From CAWHOW01 sp050013795 (GTDB lineage: Bacteria; Bacteroidota; Bacteroidia; Bacteroidales; CG2-30-32-10), in the NCBI GenBank assembly GCA_050013795.1, contig JBEKEO010000140.1, forward strand, positions 1 to 8,189: a stretch of DNA of 8,189 nt, written 5' to 3'. The translations under genes were made by a program, and so were the position numbers. How positions within the stretch are numbered: position 1 is the first letter of the stretch; each line of letters starts with the position of its first letter. Shown piece after piece: positions 1 to 7,069 of the stretch. The notes below the pieces were generated by a model, which ran no database searches, was not told the DNA's origin, and worked only from the letters and a program-made list of their open reading frames with translations.

Positions 1-3
1 TTG

Positions 4-78
4 GGTGGAAGGTGGGGTTCGAACCCACGACCCTCGGAACCACAATCCGGTACTCTAACCAGCTGAGCTACATCCACC
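4..78 (-). tRNA. tRNA-His (anticodon GTG)
   Basis: Read on the minus strand, the segment folds as a full cloverleaf: acceptor GTGGATG with CTTCCAC, D stem GCTC/GAGT, anticodon loop TTGTGGT giving anticodon GTG (His), and T arm GTGGG-TTCGAAC-CCCAC. An extra 5' G opposite a C discriminator gives the G-1:C73 pair that is the identity mark of histidine tRNAs, which supports the call independently. The 3' CCA is not encoded; the bases after C73 read CAA. Two stem positions are not Watson-Crick: U6-U67 in the acceptor stem and C27-A43 at the top of the anticodon stem. The gene is divergent from the glycosyltransferase gene and has its own promoter. Confidence 0.96.
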
Positions 79-91
79 GTTTATGAGGGTG

Positions 92-124
92 CAAATTTAG
101 TAAAATTACTTCTGAAAAAACAAA
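92..124 (-). promoter_or_regulatory. Bacteroidota-type promoter of tRNA-His
   Basis: On the minus strand there is a TTTG (-33 element, plus-strand 121-124), 21 bases, then TAAATTTG (plus-strand 92-99), an exact match to the Bacteroidota -7 consensus TAnnTTTG. Initiation about seven bases further on would fall near position 85, just before the tRNA 5' end at 78. The spacing is slightly long but within the range seen in this phylum. Confidence 0.7.
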
Positions 125-142
125 CACATCACTAAATAAATC

Positions 143-150
143 TAAATTTG
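143..150 (+). promoter_or_regulatory. candidate -7 box for the glycan cassette
   Basis: TAAATTTG matches TAnnTTTG exactly on the plus strand. No TTG or TTTG lies at the expected distance upstream, so only half of the promoter is recognisable. If it is used, transcription would begin near 155-158, downstream of the GTG that opens the longest reading frame. That bears on the start of the glycosyltransferase gene. Confidence 0.35.
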
Positions 151-1343
151 TGCAATTATATCGCATACATTTGGAACAAACTGCTGCTATAAAAGTCTTA
201 TTCCTTTCCGCATGGTATCCTTCCCGCATTGATCCCATGCTCGGGCTCTTCGTTGAAAGGCATGCAAGAGCTATTGCTAAAAAATGTCAGGTTGCAGTTC
301 TCTATATTCAGCCATGTAATAAAACCAATAAAGGAAATTACGAATTAGAAATTCTTAATGAAGAAAGGTTTACACAAATTATAGTTTATTACAACGATAG
401 TTCTTTTATTCCATCATTTATAAAGGCTTGCAGATGGCATAAAGCTTATCGCAAAGGTTTCCGCGCAATAAAAAAACATTTCGGCGATTATGACCTTATT
501 CACGCTAACATCCTTACACGAACAGGAATCATTGCTTTACTGAAAAAGATATTTTCAGGGAAACCATATATCATTACCGAACACTGGTCGCGTTATATGA
601 CTAGCAACAATACGTATAAGGGTTTATTAAGAAGGTGGCTTACAAAACTTGTGGTAAGAAATGCATCTGCCGTTACCACTGTTACAGGCAACCTGAAAGA
701 CGCAATGAATTCGCATAAATTAAGCCATGAGCATTTCCACATTATTCCTAATGTTGTGGATACAGACTTTTTCACTATCGGAAAAAAAGGAAACTCAGGA
801 ATAAAGAATATCATTCATGTATCGTGTTTTGAAGATAAATCGAAAAACATTTCAGGAATGTTGAGGGCTTTGAAGAATCTTTCAGAAAAAAGAAATGATT
901 TTATTTGCAGGATGGTAGGTGATGGAATGGATAAAATCATACTGGAAAAGTATACTGACGAATTAGGCATCCTTAATAAGTCTGTTGTTTTCGAAGGACT
1001 AAAAGAAGGGAATGAGCTTAAGGAAATCTATGCCAGTGCTGATTTTATGCTGATGTTCAGTAATTATGAAACAATGTCGGTAGTGATTGCTGAGGGATTT
1101 TCTGCCGGATTGCCTGTGGTTTCCACTGATGTTGGCGGCATTCCGGAAGTTGTTTCAGGCGACAAAGGAATACTTATTAAACCCAATGATGAAATTGCCC
1201 TTGAAAACGCCATTAGCACCATGCTTGATAATTACTCAAACTACGACAAACAACAGCTCCGCCAGTTTGCAATTGATAATTATAGCATAGATGTAATTGG
1301 AAATTCTTTTGCTGAGATTTACCAACAGATACTAAAAAAGTAA
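150..1343 (+). CDS. glycosyltransferase family 4 (GT-B fold)
   Basis: A retaining, nucleotide-sugar-dependent glycosyltransferase of the GT4 type, probably acting at the cytoplasmic face of the inner membrane on a surface-glycan precursor. The N-terminal Rossmann domain starts at IKVLFLSAWYPS (about residue 14) and carries TEHWSRY (143-149). The interdomain region has IIPNVVD (198-204). The C-terminal donor-binding domain has the EX7E motif (E307 and E315) within SNYETMSVVIAEGFSAGLPVVSTDVGG. Length (397 as drawn, about 384 for the core) is normal. The start is uncertain: the drawn start is a GTG overlapping a possible -7 box; a TTG at 171 is the next option; the residue aligned with the usual Met is an Ile (ATA, 189). 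The next gene follows 48 bases later on the same strand, so an operon is likely. Donor and acceptor sugars cannot be read from sequence. Confidence 0.92.
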   Translation: MQLYRIHLEQTAAIKVLFLSAWYPSRIDPMLGLFVERHARAIAKKCQVAVLYIQPCNKTNKGNYELEILNEERFTQIIVYYNDSSFIPSFIKACRWHKAYRKGFRAIKKHFGDYDLIHANILTRTGIIALLKKIFSGKPYIITEHWSRYMTSNNTYKGLLRRWLTKLVVRNASAVTTVTGNLKDAMNSHKLSHEHFHIIPNVVDTDFFTIGKKGNSGIKNIIHVSCFEDKSKNISGMLRALKNLSEKRNDFICRMVGDGMDKIILEKYTDELGILNKSVVFEGLKEGNELKEIYASADFMLMFSNYETMSVVIAEGFSAGLPVVSTDVGGIPEVVSGDKGILIKPNDEIALENAISTMLDNYSNYDKQQLRQFAIDNYSIDVIGNSFAEIYQQILKK

Positions 1344-1391
1344 AATCATAGTTTTCTTTTTCCTCACCAAGAACTAGAATTTGTATAGATA

Positions 1392-3122
1392 ATGCCGACA
1401 ATCGAACATAGCAGTAATGAGAGAAATCCCAGTAAGCTTCGCTTCGGTATTTTTTGCAACAGTTATTTATTAAAAAAATGGCAGTTACAAACCATTGAGC
1501 ATTTATTAAATTCAGGTGATGCAGAACTAGTTTTGCTTGTTAATAATGCTGTATCAAATCAAAAAGAAAGTCTTTTAAAGAAAATCAGTTCGTGGGTTGG
1601 AAAACATTTTGTTTATAAACTTTATCAGAAGTTCTTTTATCATCCTGATTCAATAAAAGAGATCGATCTGTCCTCAAAGTTTCGCAATATTCCTTCCATT
1701 GATTGCACTGTTAAAATGAAAGGGAAATATTCAGAATATTTTTCCGATGAAGATATTGCATCCATCAGGAATTATAATTTGGATTTCATGTTGCGCTTTG
1801 GTTTCAATATCATTCGTGGAGAAATTCTTAATGTTCCAAAGTATGGTGTATGGTCATTTCATCATGATGATGAAACAAAATACAGGGGCGGACCACCGGG
1901 ATTATGGGAAATATATTTTAAAGATACTATTAACGGAGCAATTCTTCAAAAGCTTACAGATAAATTAGATTCAGGAATTGTTTTAAAAAAAGGATATTTT
2001 AAAACAGTCAATCATTCCTATGCTGCCAATGTTGATATGCTTAATTATAGCTGCACTGTTTGGCCGAAACAAATTTGTACTGATATTAAGATTGGAGTTG
2101 CTGATTATTTTAATAATGTTCCTTCAACTTCTGTAGCTCCGGTTTTTAAAGCCCCGGCAAATCTGAAGATGTTAAGTTTATTATGCAAATTGTTCATCAA
2201 CAAACTTCAATTCCATTTCAATGAGCTGTTCAGAAGCGAACAATGGAATATAGGTATAATAAAACTCCCTATGTCGTCTCTTATAAACAAAGAGATTTCT
2301 GATAATAAAATAATATGGATGCCAAAGCAAATGTCTTCTCTATACAGGGCCGACTGTTTTGCTTTTGCCGAAGGTAATAATGTAAATATCCTATTTGAAA
2401 GGTACGATTACAAATCCAGGAAAGCTGTAATTAATAAAACAGCATATTCAGAAAGTACAGGTTTTGCAGAAGAGATAACAGTTCTACAAAAACCTTATCA
2501 TTTATCATATCCTTATGTTTTTAGCAATAAAGATGAACATTATTGTATTCCCGAAGCATTCAAAAACCATAAGGTTGATTTATATAAAATTGAAAACAAT
2601 GGGAATCTTCTTTACCATAAAACTATTTTAGAAAACATTGATGCCGTTGATAGTTCACTTGTTTTTTATAATGAAAAATGGTGGTTATTCTTAACCAAAA
2701 ACTCCAATGAATCGAACACTAATCTTTATATTTATTATTCGGATGAATTTAATGGGAAATATTTACCTCATCCTGCAAATCCGGTTAAAACTGATGTGCG
2801 TTCATCAAGGCCCGCCGGAAATTTTTTCATCGAAAATGATATTCTTTACCGTCCAGCCCAGGATTGTAGCAAAACATACGGAGGCAGAATAGTAATAAAT
2901 AAAATCACTAAACTGAATACTATTGAATTTGAAGAAGAAACTACAGGATTCATAAACCCTGTTAAAAACAGCTTTTACAATAATGGAGTACACACTGTTA
3001 ACAGTATTGGTGATTATACAGTTATTGATGCCAAAAGATTTACATTTGTATGGGCAGCATTCTGCTTTCAGCTGAAGAGAAAAGTGAGAAAGATTTTAAG
3101 AATTCACAGCAATGATAAATAA
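1392..3122 (+). CDS. formyltransferase-like / GINT1-type propeller fusion protein
   Basis: A 576-residue two-part protein. Residues about 17-225 resemble the formyltransferase fold of methionyl-tRNA and sugar-nucleotide formyltransferases: GVWSFHH (152-158), then KYRGGPPGLWEI (163-174) and KLDSG (191-195). H157 and D193 align with the catalytic His and Asp of that family, but the usual Asn two residues before the His is Ser155, and the SLLP loop is absent. Residues about 305-525 resemble the N-terminal propeller-like domain of glucosamine inositolphosphorylceramide transferase 1, with FAEGNNVNILFERY, IPEAF, WWLFLT and the hallmark LYRPAQDCSKTYGGRI (485-500). This pairing recurs in bacterial surface-polysaccharide loci. 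A role in modifying or assembling an amino-sugar glycan is an inference; the substrate is unknown. ATG start 48 bases after the GT4 gene; the 3' end overlaps the flippase gene by 11 bases, which suggests translational coupling. Confidence 0.8.
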   Translation: MPTIEHSSNERNPSKLRFGIFCNSYLLKKWQLQTIEHLLNSGDAELVLLVNNAVSNQKESLLKKISSWVGKHFVYKLYQKFFYHPDSIKEIDLSSKFRNIPSIDCTVKMKGKYSEYFSDEDIASIRNYNLDFMLRFGFNIIRGEILNVPKYGVWSFHHDDETKYRGGPPGLWEIYFKDTINGAILQKLTDKLDSGIVLKKGYFKTVNHSYAANVDMLNYSCTVWPKQICTDIKIGVADYFNNVPSTSVAPVFKAPANLKMLSLLCKLFINKLQFHFNELFRSEQWNIGIIKLPMSSLINKEISDNKIIWMPKQMSSLYRADCFAFAEGNNVNILFERYDYKSRKAVINKTAYSESTGFAEEITVLQKPYHLSYPYVFSNKDEHYCIPEAFKNHKVDLYKIENNGNLLYHKTILENIDAVDSSLVFYNEKWWLFLTKNSNESNTNLYIYYSDEFNGKYLPHPANPVKTDVRSSRPAGNFFIENDILYRPAQDCSKTYGGRIVINKITKLNTIEFEEETTGFINPVKNSFYNNGVHTVNSIGDYTVIDAKRFTFVWAAFCFQLKRKVRKILRIHSNDK

Positions 3123-4380
3123 ATTACTGGGAACTATAGGGTCACGGTTACTTGGTGCTGTTTTAAGCCTATGTATCCTTATGATTTCATCCAAACAACT
3201 GGGAGCAGAAAGTTTAGGTACCATTAGTCTTATTATTCTTGGCGTAACGATAGTGCAAATGGTCAATAATTTTGTAGGGGGCTCGGCTCTTGTATATCTT
3301 ATTCCGCGTTTTGATGTTTTTCAACTTATTATACCATCTTATATCTGGGCATTTGTAACAGCTTTCATCTGTACTTTCATACTGAATTTACTTAACCTGA
3401 TTCCGCATGAATACTATTATCATGTAATGTTGCTTTCCCTTATCCAGTCATTGTCTTCTATAAACCTCTCCCTTTTGCTCGGAAAAGAAAAGATCAAGCA
3501 ATATAATATCATCAATGTTGTACAAATCATTCTTATGATTTCAGTTTTATCAGTCTTGATTTTTACTTTGGATAGAAAGAACGTAATGTCGTATATTATT
3601 GCTTTATATATTTCATGGGGCTTCAGCATGATTTCGGGCTTCCTGCTTGCAATAAAATTGTTCCGCATTTCTGATTTTAAAAATATTCGTGAAGTTTTAA
3701 AAAACATACTTCGTTATGGTACTTATCTCCAATTGGCCAACATCGTACAGCTTTTCAATTACAGGCTTCCTTATTATTTTATTGAAAATTTCATAGGACG
3801 TACAGCCGTCGGGATTTACTCGGCAGGCGTTCAACTATCCGAAGGATTATGGCTTACAGGAAAAAGCATGTCGATAGTGCAGTATTCAAAACTTTCTAAT
3901 ACTGAAGACCATGAATATTCAAAAAAAATCACCCTTGTTTTCGGTAAAATATCCTTTCTGATAACATTTTTCCTCCTTATTATCTTAATCCTTTTACCTC
4001 AAAGCGTGTTTGCGTTCTTTTTTGGAAATGATTTTCATGAATTGCCAATAGTAATAATTAGCCTTGCATCAGGTATTTTGTTTTTTTCTCTGACATTTTC
4101 GTTGAGCAGTTATTTTTCGGGTATTGGAAAACCTTATCATAACACTATTGCTGCTGCAATAGGTTTTGTATTCACTGTTATTTTGGGGCTTATTCTTATT
4201 CCACGCTATAAGCTTGCAGGTGCCGGAATTACAGCTTCGGTGGTGTATTTAAGCATGCTTGTTTATCAGCTTTTCTTCTTTTTGAAGATTTCGGGGGCAA
4301 AAGCCAGGGAAATGCTCCTTACAACTGCTGACTTCAGGCTGTTTATGGCTGAATTGAAGAACCTTTTAAAGAAAAACTGA
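3112..4380 (+). CDS. polysaccharide flippase, Wzx / MATE-like (MOP superfamily)
   Basis: A 422-residue, very hydrophobic integral membrane protein with about 12 predicted membrane segments (roughly 11-29, 36-62, 72-97, 104-123, 131-152, 160-182, several around 200-250, then 275-297, 310-336, 344-363 and 370-392). The opening GSRLLGAVLSLCILMISSKQLGAESLG and the later SSYFSGIGKPYHNT (332-344) and PRYKLAGAGITASVVY (364-379) are typical of oligosaccharide/O-antigen flippases. Proteins of this family move undecaprenyl-diphosphate-linked glycans from the cytoplasmic to the periplasmic leaflet. The ATG lies inside the end of the upstream gene (11-base overlap), so the two are probably co-translated. 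The cargo is presumably the glycan made by the two preceding genes plus enzymes outside the window. No convincing terminator follows; a tandem repeat array begins 58 bases after the stop. Confidence 0.9.
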   Translation: MINKLLGTIGSRLLGAVLSLCILMISSKQLGAESLGTISLIILGVTIVQMVNNFVGGSALVYLIPRFDVFQLIIPSYIWAFVTAFICTFILNLLNLIPHEYYYHVMLLSLIQSLSSINLSLLLGKEKIKQYNIINVVQIILMISVLSVLIFTLDRKNVMSYIIALYISWGFSMISGFLLAIKLFRISDFKNIREVLKNILRYGTYLQLANIVQLFNYRLPYYFIENFIGRTAVGIYSAGVQLSEGLWLTGKSMSIVQYSKLSNTEDHEYSKKITLVFGKISFLITFFLLIILILLPQSVFAFFFGNDFHELPIVIISLASGILFFSLTFSLSSYFSGIGKPYHNTIAAAIGFVFTVILGLILIPRYKLAGAGITASVVYLSMLVYQLFFFLKISGAKAREMLLTTADFRLFMAELKNLLKKN

Positions 4381-4437
4381 AAGATTTAAGCATATTGTTG
4401 AAAGAAAGTCAACGCTCTAATTAAGTCAGTTAATATC

Positions 4438-4731
4438 TTGTTAAGTGCGCTCCACGCTTTGTTAAGCGCACTCCACGACTTGTTAAGGTGACTCCACAAC
4501 TTGTTAAGATCACTCCACAACTTGTTAATATCACTCCACGACTTGTTAAGATCACTCCACGACTTGTTAAGATCACTCCACGACTTGTTAAGATCACTCC
4601 ACAACTTGTTAATATCACTCCACGACTTGTTAAGATCACTCCACAACTTGTTAAGATTACTCCACGACTTGTTAAGATCACTCCACGACTTGTTAAGATC
4701 ACTCCACGACTTGATGAGTACACTTAAAGAC
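4438..4731 (+). repeat. 21-bp tandem repeat array 1 (13 clear copies plus 1 degenerate)
   Basis: Head-to-tail units of exactly 21 bases run from 4438 to 4710 without an indel. The consensus is TTGTTAAGAT followed by CACTCCACGAC. Units starting at 4543, 4564, 4669 and 4690 match it exactly. Units at 4501, 4585 and 4627 have CAAC for CGAC; units at 4522 and 4606 have TTAATATC for TTAAGATC; the unit at 4648 has ATTACTCC. The first three (4438, 4459, 4480) are divergent. A 14th copy (4711-4731) keeps about half of the positions. Because 21 is divisible by three, several frames stay open on both strands, giving seven-residue repeats such as WSDLNKS or GVILTSR (minus) and TPRLVKI or SLHDLLR (plus). 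The open frames begin only at GTG or TTG, so they are not called as genes. The function is unknown. Confidence 0.97.
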
Positions 4732-4815
4732 GTAATAATTGCACATATTAAATCATCGCCGCCACTTATTTTACCGTTAACTGATTAAAACCTACCGTTA
4801 ACTGATTGGTTGTTT
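4732..4815 (+). repeat. decayed continuation of array 1 in the same 21-bp register
   Basis: The 15-base string TACCGTTAACTGATT occurs at 4772-4786 and again at 4793-4807, an offset of exactly 21. Continuing the register of array 1, units would start at 4732, 4753, 4774 and 4795; the last two carry GTTAA at unit positions 3-7, as in the array, and the first two keep CAC at positions 11-13. These look like older, eroded copies, with one more recent 21-bp duplication. Confidence 0.6.
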
Positions 4816-4901
4816 CTTTTGTATTTTTTTTTATTACTTTTATACAACTATTATACCGAACAAGAACACTTTTAAATTGTTTGGAGAAAAAAATAAAAAA
4901 T

Positions 4902-4931
4902 TTTGCCATTAATAATAATATACTAAATTTG
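4902..4931 (+). promoter_or_regulatory. Bacteroidota-type promoter of the T9SS cargo gene
   Basis: TTTG at 4902-4905, 18 bases, then TAAATTTG at 4924-4931, an exact TAnnTTTG. Initiation would be near 4938, leaving a leader of about 40 bases. That leader is A-rich and shows no Shine-Dalgarno sequence, as is usual in this phylum. It makes the downstream gene independent of the glycan cassette. Confidence 0.75.
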
Positions 4932-4977
4932 CAACTCAATAAATCAGAAACCAAATCAATTATTAACTAAAAACCAG

Positions 4978-6984
4978 ATGAATATGAAAAAAATCGTACT
5001 TATCGCATTAGCTTTGGGTGTTGGATTTGCTACCTATGCCCAGAATCAAAAAACAAATTCAGCAGTTCACAAAGTTTCACCGGTTGGGCTTACGCATAAA
5101 GCCATTGCCGATCCTACAACTGTAAATCCGGTTTCAATTGGACCTGCAAAACAATCGGCTTTTAAAGTTAAGGGACCAAAGATAGGAACCGTAAACCAGA
5201 TTTATTTTGCTACTTCAGGTAATATTCTTACTGTTGAAGACGCAAATTATACCTGTTTATCATCATGTCCAGGGTTAAATTTAGTTGCTTTTACTCACAG
5301 GGGTGGCGGTAACGATGGTACCGAAACTTCAAATTACATACGGTGTAAATATACAAGCAACAATGGCGCTTCATTTGACAGCCTTGATTTTAATATATCA
5401 CAAGGCACGAATAACCGTTATCCCAGCGGTGTTATTATTAATCCAACAGGCAACACTATTGCCAATCAGGCATATATGGGTTATGTCGGTCCTTACTGGA
5501 CAGGATCTTCTTCAGCCCCTGATTGGGCAGGATCCTATGCTGGTTCAGCAAGACTTGATGGCGATACAAATGTTATGCTCACTAATTATATAAAATGGGA
5601 TACTACTAATCCCATTGATTTAGTACCAGGGAATTTGGCAAGCTGCGACGGCAATACAAAAATGGTACATGCTTGTCTTCCATATTCTTTAACTGTAACT
5701 ACCGACCTTCAATATGTTACCCCGCCATTATATGCAGAAGTGTTTAATGGTACATTAGGAACCTCACCAACCAGCGATTCATTGGTATGGGACACAACAC
5801 TTGTTAAAATTAATTTTATGGCTGTAGCTAACGATAATCCTGGAGTATACCTATTTAACTATGGATCGGCATGGAACGAAGACGGAAGCGTTGGGTATAT
5901 TTATTTCTTTGGGGTTGATTCTACTGATCGGCCATTTCATTATAGTGTTGAACCTATCGTTTACAAATCAACTACTCATGGGGCAACATGGGTTAAACAA
6001 CCTGTATTCAATTTTAGCACAATATCTACAATCGAAGATTCAATAAGGCCGGTAGATAACGATGCCACTCTGCGTATTCCTTTTATTCCGGGTGGTGACG
6101 CTAGTGGAAATGAACAAGCAGGTTCAGTTGATAACAATGGACAGCTTCATATAGTTACCGGTGTTTACGGAGGGTCTTCAAGCGATCCTGATTCGGCAGC
6201 TTATTCATATACCGGTGATGTAGAGAGATTATATGATATTCATACCAAAGTAGGAGGTGGATGGGATGCCACATATATTACTGCAATGCAGTGTGCAATT
6301 GTAAGTCCTACCGACCCGGGTGCTCTTTATTATTCATCAACCCAAAACATAGGCTGGAACCACAGAATTCATATATCAAGAACTACCGACGGAACGAAAA
6401 TGTTTGCTACCTGGATTGATGACACACTTACTACTTCCGTTACCATGGTAACCTTACCCGAACTTATGGCTTATGGATGGGATAATACCAACGGTCACCA
6501 TACTCAGTTAACAAATTTCACTTCTAATACTGCTTTTGATGGTACATGCTATTGGAAGTATGCTGCAGACAGGGTTTTAACAAGCGGATCAACATATACT
6601 ATCCCTGTTACAACTACGTTACCTAATACTACTGCTCTGGCAACTGATCCATGTACTCACTATTATTTGACAGGAGTTACTTTCGATGATGCTGATTTTG
6701 TTGGTATAAATGAATTAAAAAACAACGTATCGTTTGTATCACAGAATTATCCTAATCCATTCGATAAAACAACCACAATTTCTGTAAAATTAAGCACGCC
6801 TTCAAATCTTACTTTATTAGTTTCAAATATGCTTGGACAGAAAGTTTATGAAATGAATTACGGAACGGTTAGCGCAGGTACACATACTTATACCTTTGAT
6901 GGAAGCAAGCTTCAATCGGGTATTTATTTCTATACTGTAAAAGCCGGCGAAGATAGTGATACTCATAAAATGGTTATAGAGTAA
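4978..6984 (+). CDS. secreted protein with T9SS type A sorting domain
   Basis: A 668-residue exported protein. Residues 1-21 are a Sec signal peptide (MKK, then a hydrophobic core, ending TYA); cleavage before Q22 is likely. A second in-frame ATG at 4984 is an equally possible start. Residues about 60-570 have no recognised family, but contain Asp-box-like motifs SNNGASF (127-133), STTHGATW (331-338) and RTTDGTKMFATW (468-479), which suggests a sialidase/BNR-like beta-propeller; whether it has any enzyme activity is unknown. Residues about 582-668 are a Por secretion C-terminal sorting domain: QNYPNPF (589-595), the LLVSNMLGQKV strand, the TYTFDGSKLQSGIYFY segment and a final KMVIE. In the known pathway the tail directs outer-membrane passage through type IX secretion and is then usually removed as the protein is attached to the surface or released. 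It has its own promoter and terminator; no T9SS machinery gene is in the window. Confidence 0.9.
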   Translation: MNMKKIVLIALALGVGFATYAQNQKTNSAVHKVSPVGLTHKAIADPTTVNPVSIGPAKQSAFKVKGPKIGTVNQIYFATSGNILTVEDANYTCLSSCPGLNLVAFTHRGGGNDGTETSNYIRCKYTSNNGASFDSLDFNISQGTNNRYPSGVIINPTGNTIANQAYMGYVGPYWTGSSSAPDWAGSYAGSARLDGDTNVMLTNYIKWDTTNPIDLVPGNLASCDGNTKMVHACLPYSLTVTTDLQYVTPPLYAEVFNGTLGTSPTSDSLVWDTTLVKINFMAVANDNPGVYLFNYGSAWNEDGSVGYIYFFGVDSTDRPFHYSVEPIVYKSTTHGATWVKQPVFNFSTISTIEDSIRPVDNDATLRIPFIPGGDASGNEQAGSVDNNGQLHIVTGVYGGSSSDPDSAAYSYTGDVERLYDIHTKVGGGWDATYITAMQCAIVSPTDPGALYYSSTQNIGWNHRIHISRTTDGTKMFATWIDDTLTTSVTMVTLPELMAYGWDNTNGHHTQLTNFTSNTAFDGTCYWKYAADRVLTSGSTYTIPVTTTLPNTTALATDPCTHYYLTGVTFDDADFVGINELKNNVSFVSQNYPNPFDKTTTISVKLSTPSNLTLLVSNMLGQKVYEMNYGTVSAGTHTYTFDGSKLQSGIYFYTVKAGEDSDTHKMVIE

Positions 6985-7005
6985 TACTAAATTCTCTTTT
7001 AAAAG

Positions 7006-7036
7006 AACCCTTCCCGAAACGGAAGGGTTTTTTTTA
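7006..7036 (+). terminator. intrinsic terminator after the T9SS cargo gene
   Basis: A perfect 9-bp stem AACCCTTCC (7006-7014) and GGAAGGGTT (7021-7029) closes a six-base loop and is followed by a run of T. It begins 21 bases after the stop codon, so the T9SS cargo gene appears to be monocistronic. Confidence 0.93.
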
Positions 7037-7069
7037 TTTTTGACATAAAACATTAATTCATCATAGGCT

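Noticed and set aside
593..814. Minus-strand and other-frame open frames inside the large genes
   Set aside because: They are shadows of well-supported coding genes on the plus strand and resemble no known protein.
4397..4413. GTTGA/TCAAC hairpin as a terminator for the flippase operon
   Set aside because: The stem is only five base pairs and no T run follows.
4438..4731. CRISPR array
   Set aside because: Units are directly adjacent and 21 bases long with no unique spacers, and no cas genes are near.
4386..4788. Several overlapping open frames on both strands within array 1 as real genes
   Set aside because: All begin with GTG or TTG, they overlap each other, and they exist because the 21-base period keeps frames open. 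No promoter or ribosome site points to any of them.
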